This document shows positions 11,780-22,720 of a DNA stretch of 64,000 nucleotides, one piece after another. This DNA is from Terfezia claveryi. Taxonomy: Eukaryota; Ascomycota; Pezizomycetes; Pezizales; Pezizaceae. The stretch's first letter is position 1. Each line of letters begins with the position of its first letter. The translations under genes were made by a program, and so were the position numbers. The DNA is taken from positions 710,300 to 774,299 of the forward strand of contig WHUX01000009.1 of assembly GCA_015179025.1 (NCBI GenBank), given 5' to 3'. The notes below the pieces were generated by a model. That model made no database searches. It worked only from the letters and a program-made list of their open reading frames with translations, and was not told the DNA's origin.

Positions 11780-12541
11780 GGTAAATATTTATCGATGGGA
11801 TCGGAACTATTTACTCAGAATAGTATCCACGAGATATGGAACTTGGATTTAAGTGGAGGAGGATAGCATAGGATCGTGCTCTGTATATAATATATCTGGA
11901 CTGGCCAATACATAGTTGTTGGTAGCTGTACCCATAGGATGTCAGTTAACATTGCATTGACTATGCGACAAAGAAACTTACACAAAGGAGCATCCCTATC
12001 ACCAGAGCTGGACATAAATGGATCATTGGTGGAAGCTGAACACGTAGAATATCAGTTAGCATATCAGATAATTGACTATACGATGGAGGAACTTATGTAA
12101 AGGTGTATTATGACTGCATACACTCTAGTTGATAGGGATGTTATCTTCACCTGAACTATACAGAGAGGTTGAACGAGGCTGGACTATAGGCCGGGTCTTG
12201 TTTCTAGGGGTCGTTGGATGTGATGAGATTAAGCATGGTATAATGATGGTATGTGACTTGGAGGCTGGTATGTAGGAATCGAATTTGATAATTCGTAAAT
12301 TACTAGTGAGTTTTGTTTGCCTTGATATAGAATACGTGAAGGTGGATGAACATGGTTTGGGGAGATTGGCAATTAATAACAGTTCGGATCACAGCTATAA
12401 GTAATGACTAAGTATAGACGAATTAACAGTTCGGTTACAGCCATGAGTAATCACTAAGTGTAGACAATGTATGGCGTGCCAATTGTGAGAAAGGCCTACC
12501 AAGACCTGACAGGACCTACCAGGACCTGACAGGACCCGCTT
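11780..12541. other. No gene seen between accessory-F and the Gypsy-1 3' LTR
   Basis: A GGGATCGGAACTATTTAC stretch at 11797-11814 is a weak minus-strand match to the accessory promoter (TATAAATA-CTCCGATCCC) just before the accessory-F start. Near 12500-12540 is a short GGACCTGACA / GGACCTACCA repeat. Nothing else could be supported. Confidence 0.4.
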
Positions 12542-12994
12542 TGAAGAAGATCCCAAATAGTCAGAGTGACTATTACTGTCTTAGATGTTCAGAGAGTCGA
12601 ATGAGCTAGCGAAATCCATTAGTATCTCACAGAATCATCGCGGAGTATTCTTATGATAAGCAAAAATCCTAAAAGTGAGGATCGATCTCAATGAGAGATA
12701 AGTGATTCTTAAGACTTATGTGTCTCGACACATGCAAGTGATAGAGTAAAGCCTCAAAAAGTAAAAGACAATTGACAGTGGTATGCGAAGCTGGCTATCA
12801 ATCGTCTTAAGGTAATAGAGCAAAGATTCTAGCACTTTCCTTGTGCGCATAAAAATGATGCGTATATTTCTTAATGAGTATGTCAAAGTACAAGAATTCC
12901 TCCGCATAATATACCCCCTTTCCAGCAAGGCTAACAAACTAAAAAAATAACTTTTGCTGTTACCCTCATCACAAATAACTTCCTAGCCACCACA
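12542..12994 (-). repeat. 3' LTR of Gypsy-1
   Basis: It is 453 bp, reading TGTGGTGGCTAGG to GATCTTCTTCA on the minus strand (TG..CA ends). It matches 50382-50834 and 2866-3314. Palindromes at 12556-12574 and 12715-12738. Confidence 0.85.
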
Positions 12995-13010
12995 TTCCTC
13001 CCCCTCTTAA
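12995..13010 (-). promoter_or_regulatory. Polypurine tract before the 3' LTR
   Basis: On the minus strand AAGAGGGGGAGGAA lies directly before TGTGGTGG, the expected plus-strand primer site of an LTR retrotransposon. Confidence 0.6.
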
Positions 13011-13174
13011 AACTTTGGCAGCTCCATTACCATCTAAATATCCATCCAACTCTCGAAACAACAAATTCTTCACCATTTTTCCTTGTAGCAAAAGCAAAAA
13101 AAATACATCTACAAAAGAAATAAATAAAATTTCCAAAACAATCCAGCACTTGTGTAATAATAAAAGAAACCTCT

Positions 13175-14393
13175 CTAATCCATATCTTCCACCATTTCTG
13201 CCTTACTAGCTTCCAACAACTTCTCTAACCTCCACACTAACGTCTCCTTATTCAGCCTCCCTTCCCCTGCCGTCAATGATCTGATTGCCCCTTCTACCGC
13301 CAAAGTATCGTCTTTATCCTCCTTATCCTTAGCCTTCCGTTTAAGCTCATCTACCCCCTCATCAACATCCAGATTGATAACTGGTATGTCCAGCTTAAAC
13401 TTCCTCTTCTTTTCCTCCTTCTTCTCTTCTCTCCTCCTCTTCCTCATCATCGGCCTTCCCGCTTTAGGCCTTGCTTCAACAATCTTTCCAATAACTTTCT
13501 TCCCCTTGTCTTTAGCCACACTAACTTCCTCAACCTCATCATTCTTATCTTCACCCTTATCCAAATTCCCTCCATCAACAACCTCAACTTCCGCCTCAGC
13601 CTGTGCTTCGGCTTTTTCGCTTAGTGAAGTGGCTTGAGATACTACTTCGAGAGATGCAACCATTTCAATAGCTGCCTGTGTGTTTGGGGTGTCGATTTCA
13701 TGAGGAGGGTTGTTGTAAAAAGGAGTGAGAGTTATTGTCAGAGGGGATATAAGAGGTGGCGAGGAAGATGCAAGTGAAGCAACCTCCATCTGAATTTTAT
13801 TTCCCTGCAATTGCTTCTTTTCTATGTACGTCTTTTGGCAATATCCCTTATCATAACCCACTTATATTTCTTAGTTCGCTTAGCAGCCAACCTTTCTGCT
13901 ACCCCTATCATTATTTTCGCCTCCGCTTCATTCCATGCTGGATTCCTCTCCACAAACTGCGCAAGTTCTCTGAGGAATTCTTCAGTAGCCAGGGAGGCAT
14001 TAATTCCCCCATCTTCTCTTCCCATTCATCTCCCCACACATTCTCCAGCCTTTCTTGTGTATTCGCTTTTCTTCTTTGAGATTCCATATGAGTCTCAGAC
14101 AATGGTAGAATTGTTCTTGAGAAGCTGAGATACATCTCAACGTCTTCTTGGGATGCTTTCATGCTCGTCAAGTCTTCGTTGGTCTACCCTTCCACCATTT
14201 CTTTGAGGACTTGGGTAGCAAAAGCTACCTTTTCCACTTGAGTTGAGATCAGGCAAGCTATTTCTTTGGCAAACTCCCATTTGTCCCTTCCCTCCAGCTT
14301 TGCTATCTCATCTTGATACCTCTTCCTCAAATCTTGACTCCTGCTCACTACTCTATTAGCGATACTAATAATTCGGTTGTCATTTTCTAACAT
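13175..14393 (-). pseudogene. Accessory gene of Gypsy-1, copy A'
   Basis: This is the same ORF as 1470-2690, read on the minus strand from ATG 14393 (MLENDNRIISIAN) to TAG at 13175. It has a stop in place of Trp near 14184 (TGG to TAG) and two frameshifts, near 13980 and 13850. The C-terminal 228 codons (13861-13175) are uninterrupted and hold the Lys/Glu-rich part with RKRRREEKKEEKKRKFK, the DIPVINLDVDEGVDELKRK motif and a helical end MVEDMD. With copy A this fixes the family layout at about 405 residues. It lies between the palindrome array and the 3' LTR, so it belongs to the element rather than to a chance neighbour. Confidence 0.75.
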
Positions 14394-14554
14394 GGTAGAT
14401 CATGGTATGAGGGAGAGTAATAATATATAATATGTGAAGTAGAGGAAGGTATCGTTTAGGAAGGATGAGTAGGATGTTACAACTTGATGAGGGTTATCGT
14501 AAGGAAGCTTTTGTTCGAGGAGGAAGAATGAAGATTGGAGTTTGTACGAATGAT

Positions 14555-14576
14555 GGGGGGATCGGAGGTATTTATA
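14555..14576 (-). promoter_or_regulatory. TATA-type promoter of accessory gene A'
   Basis: On the minus strand TATAAATA is followed by CCTCCGATCCCCCC, about 165 bp before the ATG at 14393, the same arrangement as at 1287-1308. Confidence 0.7.
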
Positions 14577-14992
14577 CTAAACAGAACACTAAATTCTCAG
14601 TGCTCTGTTCGTATCCGATGCCTTCTTCATTTGTTCCATTCCATTCCAGACCCTTCTATAGAAGATTCTGTAGTTACTTAAACATTCAAATTTTCTTTCC
14701 ATTCATTACCCTGAACTCTCTGAACTTCTTTTCCTTATAATCTCTATTCCTCCCCCTTCATAAAAAATTTTTTGACCTCCTCAAAAAAAAAAAAAAATCC
14801 CTTGATACTCGAGTAATATTCTTTGTCCTTCTTTTTACATGAGTGTCAATTATACTTCCTTCTCCCACCATCTTTCCTTTTCCAAAACAGTAATTTCACA
14901 AGATCACTAGCATTATATTAAAATCAAAACCCACATACAAAGCCTAGTTTATCTAAAACGAGATGATAAAACAAACAAAACTAGTGTAAAGC

Positions 14993-15349
14993 ATCACTTA
15001 CATGTTCACATTCCCTGTAAGTGATCAAAACAAGACGATAAAATGAACAAAACTAGCGTAAAGCATTACTTGCGTATTCACATTCCACATAAGTGATCAA
15101 AACAAGATGATAAAATGAACAAAACTAGCATAAAGTATCACTTACGTATTCACATTCCACGTAAATGATCAAAGCAAGATGATAAAACGAACAAAACTAG
15201 CGTAAAGTATCACTTATGTGTTCACATTCCACGTAAGTGATCAAAACAACACGATAAAAGCATTAAAGACAACATAATACAACAATCAAAAAAAAACAAA
15301 AAATAATCATAAAGCGTTACTTATGTATTCACATCCCATGTAAGTGATC
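14993..15349 (-). repeat. Palindrome-bearing 71-bp tandem array (copy A')
   Basis: Five units near 14993, 15065, 15137, 15209 and 15317 carry the same palindrome as 422-870, in inverted orientation. One interval of about 108 bp matches the first interval of copy A, so the array is ancestral to both copies. Confidence 0.85.
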
Positions 15350-15409
15350 AAGACAACACGATAGAAGTTCCTTACACCTGCTCTCCCAGCATGTGAACAT
15401 AACATTTTC

Positions 15410-16560
15410 CTAATCTTCAGACTCCACTATTTTATACTCTTCCTCGTTTCCCCCTTTATCATTATCTCCTTCTTCAACTATCTTTTCATCTTCCACTTCA
15501 ACTCCATGGCGGACAAAAAGCCTCTTAACTCGATCTCCTGCATAAATCCCTTTCATCTCTGTGCCATTAAATTCTTCGAGCAGATAAGTTCCCTGATCTT
15601 CTTTAACATCCCTAATCTTATATGGGCCATTCCACTTATTATTGAGCTTTTGAGACCATTGCTTATCAAGAGCGCTATTGTACAGAAGCACTATATCCCC
15701 GATCTCCAAGTTCTGTTGTCTTTCCCGACGATTCTTGTCAAAGTGGGCTTTGTTTCTCCCTTGACTTTCTCTAATTTTTTTCCTTACTTCCTCTATATCT
15801 TTTTCTCTTCTTTCCAGTTGCCACGCTCTTACAGCCAAAAGGTCTTCCCTACTTTTCACCTTATCCCAATTGACAGTAGCCCAGCTTTTCGCAAAAAGTT
15901 CTACTGGAAGTATACAATCTTGTGCGAATATAAGTTGAAACGGAGTATACCCAGTTGAAGCTCTAGTCATAACTCTATCCGCCCACAGAACAAATGGTAG
16001 ATTCGCCACCCATCTTGATCCCAGTTTTGCCAACCCGTCCACAATTTGTTAGTAGCCCCTTTCAATGATACCATTCGACTGAGGATGGTATGAAGCGATA
16101 CAGATGTTTTTAATTCTATATCTGTCAATTAGCTGCTTAGTTATTTTCTAGTTTTCGGGTCCATTATCATGGATTATTTGTCCGTGAATGCCGAATCTAA
16201 CTATCCATTCGTGAACAAAAGCTGCAATACTCTTCGAATCCGCTTTCTTTAATGCCTTTCCTTCAACCCATCCAGATAGGTAGTCTCTCATCACCACAAT
16301 TCTCATCATTCCTTCGTTTGCAGGCATATATATTACATCCAATCCAACCTTCATCTACAATGAGTTTTCTAGAGTAGGATGCAATTCTTCTGTGACCCTT
16401 ATTCTGGATCTTTTTTGGCATTGCTGACAGCTACGAACCCACTTCTCAACATCTCTGTACAGTCTTTTCCACCAGTATCGTAAGGCTACCTTCTCATACG
16501 TCCCCTTCCGTCCTCTGTGCCTACATTCTTCATGAAGCTCTTGCAAAATCTCTTTCTGCT
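15410..16560 (-). pseudogene. Gypsy-1 integrase
   Basis: Integrase inserts the cDNA into the genome. In order: an H2C2 zinc-binding region (16546-16370: LHEECRHRG, then VRSCQQCQKR), then a catalytic core with the first Asp in GLDVIYMP (about 16340), the second in HDNGPEN (about 16155) and a Glu in SNGIIERG (about 16075), then the C-terminal domain with GPYKIRDV and an acidic tail ending at 15410. In-frame stops (for example after GPEN, and a TAG near 16050) break it. The frame runs without change into 22721 once insertion B is removed. No chromodomain is present. Confidence 0.85.
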
Positions 16561-17069
16561 TGTCACAACCGTCCTTTCCTAGCCGGGTTTGAGAGTCAGA
16601 CGGGATTCCGTCAGACTCTCGTTATTGTTGATTGATATCATTGTTATCTCTGTTCCCAAGATAAGGGGTCTCGGGAACCTTATTCCTTCCGGTGGCCTTG
16701 GCCAGCCAGGAAGGAATCCTGTATATATAGGTTGCTCTCTCCGCCCTCTCGTTGGATCCCCATCCAACATCTTGTATACCAAATACAGGACCTTGTCTCT
16801 CCACGAAGGTGTACCTCCCTTGTACACCCCCTCGTCTTGCCTTGTCCCGTGAATAGCTCTGCAGCATAGCTGCCCCCCTCCGACACATGCGGCAACTGCC
16901 TCCGCGTGTCTCGTGCCCCTTGCCCTCTGCCCCTCTTGCCTCTTGCCTTTGCCCCCATCCCAGCCTTCCCCTAGTCACACACGTAGCATTCCTACGTATG
17001 TCTCGCCCTAGCCTCTGCCTTCTTCCCGGCGTACCCCTTGGTCGCCTTGTCCCTAGAGCCGTTATTACA
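16561..17069 (+). repeat. 5' LTR of B
   Basis: 509 bp. TATATATA at about 16718. Palindromes: 16591-16620 (GAGAGTC...GACTCTC), 16751-16768 (GTTGGAT/ATCCAAC), 16808-16828 (GGTGTAC/GTACACC) and 16974-17005 (CACACGTAG/CTACGTATG). The last lies about 250 bp after the TATA box, so probably in the transcript leader. Confidence 0.9.
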
Positions 17070-17105
17070 CGACGTTGGATCGTCTCGACCAACTGGTATG
17101 CTGTC

Positions 17106-18267
17106 ATGTCCGAACCAACCCTGTTACCCACCGACAGGTTCCAAGCATGGAGGGAAACCCCAATACCCTCAGACCCTGCCCAGCTGTTGGAATACCGCCG
17201 AATAGCCATCGATATCTTCACTGCTACCTATAAGATTGGCGAAAAACAAGGAGCAGAGCTCCAGAACATTGAACGAAGGCTAAAAGAAGCCGAAGATGAA
17301 ATCCTTCTTCTCCGAGAGGACCTTGCAGACGACCGAGTAACCATTCGCAATCTCAACCGTGCCCTTGCCGCCCCAACCGCAAAGGCACCGGTGACTGTCA
17401 CGCCCGCCAAAACCCAAGACCTCCCCACTCCACCCAAATTTAATGGTGAATGGGCCCGCCTCAAGGCCTGGAAAAACTCGATCAATATTAAGCTCAATGG
17501 AGATGCTGCTAAATTTCCAACCACCCATCACAAACTCGCCTACGTTTACGGCCTGCTGCAGGGGAAGGCTCTGGACCAAGTCCAGCCCTATGTTTTGGGA
17601 ACAGGGATCAATCTAGCGGACATTTCCGCCTTATTCATTATCCTTGACCGAGCGTTTGGGGATTCGGATCCAGAAGGAACGGCCACAAGAGCCCTTCGAG
17701 CCCTTCGACAAAAGAACACTGACCTCGCCACCTATGTGGCTGAATTCTCTAGGCTAGCTGCAGAGGTCGAATGGAGCGACAAGATCAAACTGGATCAATT
17801 CCAGAAGGCTTAAGTGTGGAACTGAGACAGGTACTTATCAACTTCCCAGACGTCCACACCCTTGAAGAATTCATTGATCAGGCCAGCCGATTGGAGCAAA
17901 AGATGGCCAGGTTTAGAAACAGCCTCAAGGCCTCCCCTACAACAGCACCCCCACGATCGACCTTTTCAGCACCTCGCCCACAGCCACAGGCCCCTGTAAC
18001 CCCCCGAACAAGCCAGCCCACCCTTCTCTCGTGGCGGGTGGACCGGCCCCTATGGACTTATCCGCGGGCAGACTCCACCTGACTCAAGAAGAGAGGGAAC
18101 GCCGCCAGAATAATGGGCTATGCATAGCCTGTGGGAAGGCCGACCACTTTATCGCGGCTTGCCCCCTTCGAAAGAATCGCTCCCTCGCCATCCACACTAT
18201 CTCCGATACCCCAGTGCCCAGGATTGAGGAGCTTGATGAGTCGGGAAAAGCCCTGTCCCTTGCCTAG
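17106..18267 (+). pseudogene. B gag
   Basis: Gag forms the particle that packages element RNA. ATG 17106 is the first in-frame start after the LTR (MSEPTLLPTDRF); an upstream Met at 16887 would start inside the LTR. It has a coiled-coil-like stretch (about residues 45-85), then a capsid-like region with TPPKFNGEWARLKAWKNS and LQGKALDQVQPYV, and a zinc knuckle CIACGKADHFIAAC near 18120-18165. Frameshifts near 17810 and 18050 break it; the homologous B2 gag at 53824-54993 is intact. It ends at TAG 18267, and the protease continues in the -1 frame. Confidence 0.88.
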
Positions 18268-18752
18268 TTACTGACACTAGCAAGGGACCTGCTCCAGGTC
18301 ATTTATCTTTGTCTGCGTTTTCTTTGCCTACACCTATATCTGTTGATGAGTCTCGCCTGTTTGGTGAGCACTTCGTTGTACCTATAACTATCAAGTTCAA
18401 TGATAAAACAGTGGTTACATCAGCTCTCATAGATTGTAGTGCTTCAGGAATAGTATTCATTGACCAGACCTTTGTCAGTAAAAACTCTATACCAACCTCC
18501 AAGCTAAAAACCCCCCACCTCCTTGATGTTATTGACGGCCGCCCTATCTCTTCTGGAGCGATTACCGACCTCGCATGCCTGCCCAGCGCCATGGGTGATC
18601 ACTCGGAAGATCTCCCAATGTTCGTAACCAAGCTAAAGTATCCAATTGTCCTTGTGATCCCCTGGCTTAGTATGCACGATGTATCAGTCAGCTTCGGCTC
18701 TTACACCTTGCGATTCAACAGCCTTATTGCAAAAAACACTGTGGAGATCTAA
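18255..18752 (+). pseudogene. B protease region of pol
   Basis: This is an aspartic protease domain that would cut the polyprotein. The catalytic triplet region reads ALIDCSASG where B2 has ALVDCGASG, so a Gly is replaced by Ser. The frame is open across the gag stop in -1 relative to gag (CLVTDTSKG...), in the same arrangement as B2. It ends at a stop at 18750. The following 260 bp to 19015 are the decayed protease-RT linker with frameshifts. Confidence 0.75.
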
Positions 18753-19015
18753 AAACCACTATCACTGGGCTGTGCGTATTGCCACCCCCAATAATCCACC
18801 CGACTCAGGTGGTAATCCCCCTGCACACATCAATGCCACCATTCCCCCAGTTTCCCCGATATCCCCGCCCTCGCAAAACCCCTGAATATTAACTTTATTG
18901 GAGCAGGGGCCTTCGCTCATCTCACAGGAGGCATAAGCTCAAGGCGCATACCCTCTCAATTTATGAAATCAATCTGGAAATTAACAAGACTCGGTCCAAG
19001 GAGGAGTGGAAATCC

Positions 19016-20276
19016 TTGGTTCCAGATAAGTACCACGAGTTCATTGACCTGTTCTCGGAAAAAGCCGTAGAGAAGTTGGCACCTCACCGACCATATGACT
19101 ACACGATTCCACTGATAGAAGGTAAAACCCCTCCCTATGGGCCTCTCTATGGAATGTCCCGGGTAGAGCTGGAAGCCCTAAAAAAGTACTTGGAGGAAAA
19201 CCTCAACAAGAGCTTCATTCGCCATAGCTCCTCCCCAGCGGGTGCCCCTATGCTGTTCGTGAAGAAGTCAGACGGCTCTCTTCATTTGTGCATTAATTAT
19301 CGTGGCCTGAACGAGATAACGGTCAAGAACAGGTATCCCTTACCTCTGATCCAGGAAACATTAGCCAGGCTCTCCAAGGCAAAATGGTTCACTAAACTGG
19401 ATTTGAGGGGAGCCTATAACCTGGTCCGAATAGCTGAAGGTGAAGAGTGGAAAACGGCCTTCCACACCCGGTACGGGCACTTCGAGTACAATGTCATGCC
19501 TTTGGCTTAACCAACGCCCCGGCCTCTTTCTAGCACTTTATTAATGATACCCTACGAGACTTTTGGATGGTTCTGTACAGCCTACCTGGACGATATCCTG
19601 ATCTATTCAGACACCCTGGCAGAGCATAAAATCCATGTCCGACAAGTGCTAGAAAAGCTGAAGCAAGCCGTATTATACCTCAAGCCCGAGAAATGCGAGT
19701 TTCATGTACAGGAGGTCAAGTATCTGGGGTTGATTATCACTACCGAAGGTATCAGGATGGATCCCACCAAGGTTACCCTGTCTCAGGAATGGCAAATCCC
19801 AGCAAATCTTAAGGATGTCCAAGCCTTCCTGGGGTTCGCTAACTTTTACCGGCGTTCATTCTAGGTATTCGAAGATCGTAGCCCCCCTCACCGCCCTGAC
19901 CAAGGAAGACCGCGCTTCGATGGAATCCAGAAGCCCAATCTACCTTCCAGAACCTCAAGGAAGCTTTCTGCTCACACCGATCTTGGCCCATTTCGATCCA
20001 GACAGTGAATGTATCGTGGAGACTGACGCCTCCGACTATGTCTCCGCGGGAATCTTGTCTCAGTATGTCAATGGGATCCTCCACCCAGTGGCATACTTCT
20101 CAAAAAAGCACTCTCCGGCTGAGTGTAATTATGAAATCTATGATAAAGAGTTAATGGCTATTGTGCGAGCATTCGAGGAGTGGAGGCCACACCTGGAGTC
20201 AGCCAAGGGGATCATCGAGGTGCTATTCGATCATAAGAATCTTGAGTACTCACCACCACTAAGCTGCTGAACTGAT
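19016..20276 (+). pseudogene. B reverse transcriptase and RNase H
   Basis: RT begins within the [18 protein letters not shown] region, runs through [17 protein letters not shown] and [12 protein letters not shown], then a one-base deletion at about 19503 (MPFGL lost) shifts the frame. The active-site motif [11 protein letters not shown] follows at about 19580, then [14 protein letters not shown] further deletion removes the RT-RNase H linker near 19865. RNase H shows [15 protein letters not shown] and [22 protein letters not shown] to TGATGG change at about 20268 stops the frame. Confidence 0.9.
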
Positions 20277-20468
20277 GGCAGGCTAGGTGGTCGGAGTTCT
20301 TATCTCGATTCAACTTCAAGATCAAGTATCGGCCTGGAAAAGCTGGGGGTAAGCCGGATGCACTGACCAGGAGATCAGGAGACCTCCCTAAAGGGGGGGA
20401 TGAAAGGCTGAAGTACCAAAATCAGGTGGTACTGAAACCTGAAAATCTCGACCTGGCGGCCACTAGCC

Positions 20469-20550
20469 ATGCTGATGCTGATGCTGATGCTGATGCTGAT
20501 GCTGATGCTGATGCTGATGCTGATGCTGATGCTGATGCTGATGCTGATGC
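20469..20550 (+). repeat. (GCTGAT)n microsatellite
   Basis: About 14 hexanucleotide units lie in the linker between RNase H and integrase of B, where B2 has a milder AEANVEAEA coding repeat. Expansion happened within B after the families split. Confidence 0.95.
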
Positions 20551-20559
20551 TAGAGCTGA

Positions 20560-22135
20560 AGCGAACCCAGGAGCAGATCTCCTTCTGCGGATACAATGGG
20601 CATATGGGAGGACGACCTGTTAAGGATATAATCGCTGCAGTGGAGTCTGGACAGCGCCGTCACACCAAGATTTCCCTAGCCAAGTGCACCACTCAGGACG
20701 GCCTCCTATACCACCTAGATCGGCTCTATATACCTGAAGGAGAGCTGCGGATGCAGCTGATCAAGGAACACCATGATACCTGGCTGCGGTCATCCTGGGG
20801 TAGCTAAAACATTAGAGCTGCTAGCTAGGCAATATACGTGGATTGACCAACGGAAGGAGGTGGAGCGGTACATACGGAATTGCCATGTCTGCAAGCGGCC
20901 AAACCCACCCGCCACGCTCCGTATGGTACCCTGAAGCCCCTGGAAGTCCCAGAACAACCCTGGCAACACCTGACTATGGACTTCGTCACCGGATTGCCGG
21001 AAGACTCGGGATTCAACGCCATCTTGATGGTAGTGGATCGGTTAATGAAAATGAGGCATGTGATACCCTGTCGAGACACCTGCTCGGCCCCCGAATTGGC
21101 ATCCCTCTACCTGGATAATGTCTTCCTTACCATGGCCTCCCAGCGTCGATTGTCTCAGACCGTGGCCCTCAGTTCGTCGCCGACTTCTGGAAAACATTCT
21201 GTGAGCTGTTGGGTATTGAAGTACACCTGTCTACGGCATACCACCCTCAGACTGATGGCCAGTCAGAACGTATGAACGCCATCATGGAGCAATATCTGAG
21301 GGCATACATCAATTACCAGCAGAATAACTGGGTTTCATTGCTGGCACCTGCGAATTCTCCGCCAACAACCACTTCTCTGAGACCCTGAAGACTTCCCCAT
21401 TCCTGGCCAATTATGGCTGGCACCCTCGGTTCGTAGACTCCCTGGCACCTCTGCGCAAGGCCAGGGAGAACGCCCCAGCTAAGGAGTTCGCCACGCAGAT
21501 TTCTGAACTTCACTCTACCCTGAAAGCCGAGCTGGGATATGGCAAGCCAGGCAAGCTGAATATGCCAATGGATCACGGTTGCCAGCCCCCAAGTATCAGC
21601 CAGGAGATAAGGTGTGGCTCTCCAGCCGGCACTTCCGGACGGAACGGCCATCTCGCAAGCTCGACCACAAGTTCCTGGGTCCATTCGAGGTGTTGGCTGC
21701 TGTGGGCACTCATGCCTATCGATTGAGGTTCCCCAAGGACATCAAACGCCACCCGGTTGTACACGTATCGGAAATTGAGCCAGCGCTGACGATCCCCTCC
21801 CAGGGCAGAAACACCCCCCTCCCCCTCCTGTGGTGATCGAAGGTGAAGAGAAGTGGGAGGTCGAAGAGGTATTGGACTCAAGGAAGAGGTACGGTCATCT
21901 GCAATACAAGGTCAAGTGGTTAGGGGATGAGGAGACTACCTGGCAACCTGGGGAAGACTTGGAAAACGCATAGGACTTGGTTACCCTGTTCCACCAACGT
22001 TACTCCGGAAACTCCGCCCTGCCCAATGATGTTCTTGTCATCCTGGAATTGGTTGTTAGGGTTGTTATTGTTGTTGTTGTCATGGTTATTGTTGGTACGT
22101 ACTTCCGGCATTGGGGTTGTGTTATGGGTTATTAG
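20560..22135 (+). pseudogene. B integrase and chromodomain
   Basis: The zinc-binding region ends YIRNCHVCKR near 20870-20900 (frameshifted). The core has MDFVTGLPED (first Asp, about 20975); the second Asp region (SDRGPQF in B2) is frameshifted near 21130. A GPY/F-like piece (DHKFLGPFEVLAA) lies at about 21665. The chromodomain at about 21845-21975 reads EEKWEVEEVLDSRKRYGHL, YKVKWLGDEETTW; such domains bind modified histones and steer insertion in chromoviruses. TAG at 21971 replaces a likely Gln, with the frame open to 22135. Confidence 0.85.
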
Positions 22136-22202
22136 TTATTCGCCTGTTTTGTTTGTTTGTTTGTTTTTTCGCCTTGCCTTGCATCGCTGGGGCTCCGAGC
22201 CT

Positions 22203-22215
22203 AAAGGGGGGATAG
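22203..22215 (+). promoter_or_regulatory. Polypurine tract of B
   Basis: AAAGGGGGGATAG lies directly before the 3' LTR TGTCAC, the expected plus-strand primer. Confidence 0.75.
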
Positions 22216-22720
22216 TGTCACAACCGTCCTTTCCTAGCCAGGTTTGAGAGTCAGACGGGATTCCGTCGACTCTGTTATTGTTGATTGATATCGTTGTTAT
22301 CTCTGTTCCGAGATAAGGGGTCTCGGGAACCTTATTCCTTCCGGTGGCTTGGCCAGCCAGGAAGGAATCCTGTATATATAGCTTGCTCTCTCCGCCCTCT
22401 CGTTGGATCCCCATCCAACGTCTTGTATACCAAATACAGGACCTTGTCTCTCCGCGAAGGTGTACCTCCCTTGTACACCCCCTCGTCTTGCCTTGTCCCG
22501 TGAATAGCTCTGCAGCACAGCTGCCCCCCTCCGACACATGCGGCAACTGCCTCCGGTGTCTCGTGCCCTTGCCCTCTGCCCCTCTTGCCTCTTGCCCTTG
22601 CCCCCCATCCCAGCCTTCTTCCTAATCACATACGTAGCGTTCTTACGTGTGTCTCGCCCTAGCCTCTACCTTCTTCCTGGCGTACCCCTTGGTCGCCTTG
22701 TCCCTAGAGCCATTGTTACA
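22216..22720 (+). repeat. 3' LTR of B
   Basis: 505 bp, matching 16561-17069 with scattered substitutions and small gaps. It holds the ACGTAG palindrome at 22624-22653 and is followed by the CTGCT duplication. Confidence 0.92.

Larger units (their letters stand above)
16561..22720 (+). mobile_element. B: Ty3/gypsy chromovirus inserted in Gypsy-1
   Basis: It has LTRs at 16561-17069 and 22216-22720 with TGTCAC...TTACA ends, and CTGCT duplicated at 16556-16560 and 22721-22725. Internal order is gag, protease, RT, RNase H, integrase, chromodomain. Many indels and stops show it is dead, though the two LTRs are still similar. Confidence 0.93.

Noticed and set aside
16887..17105. Upstream start for B gag at 16887 (and 53668 for B2)
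   Set aside because: These codons lie in the LTR; the first ATG after the LTR gives matching N-termini in both copies.
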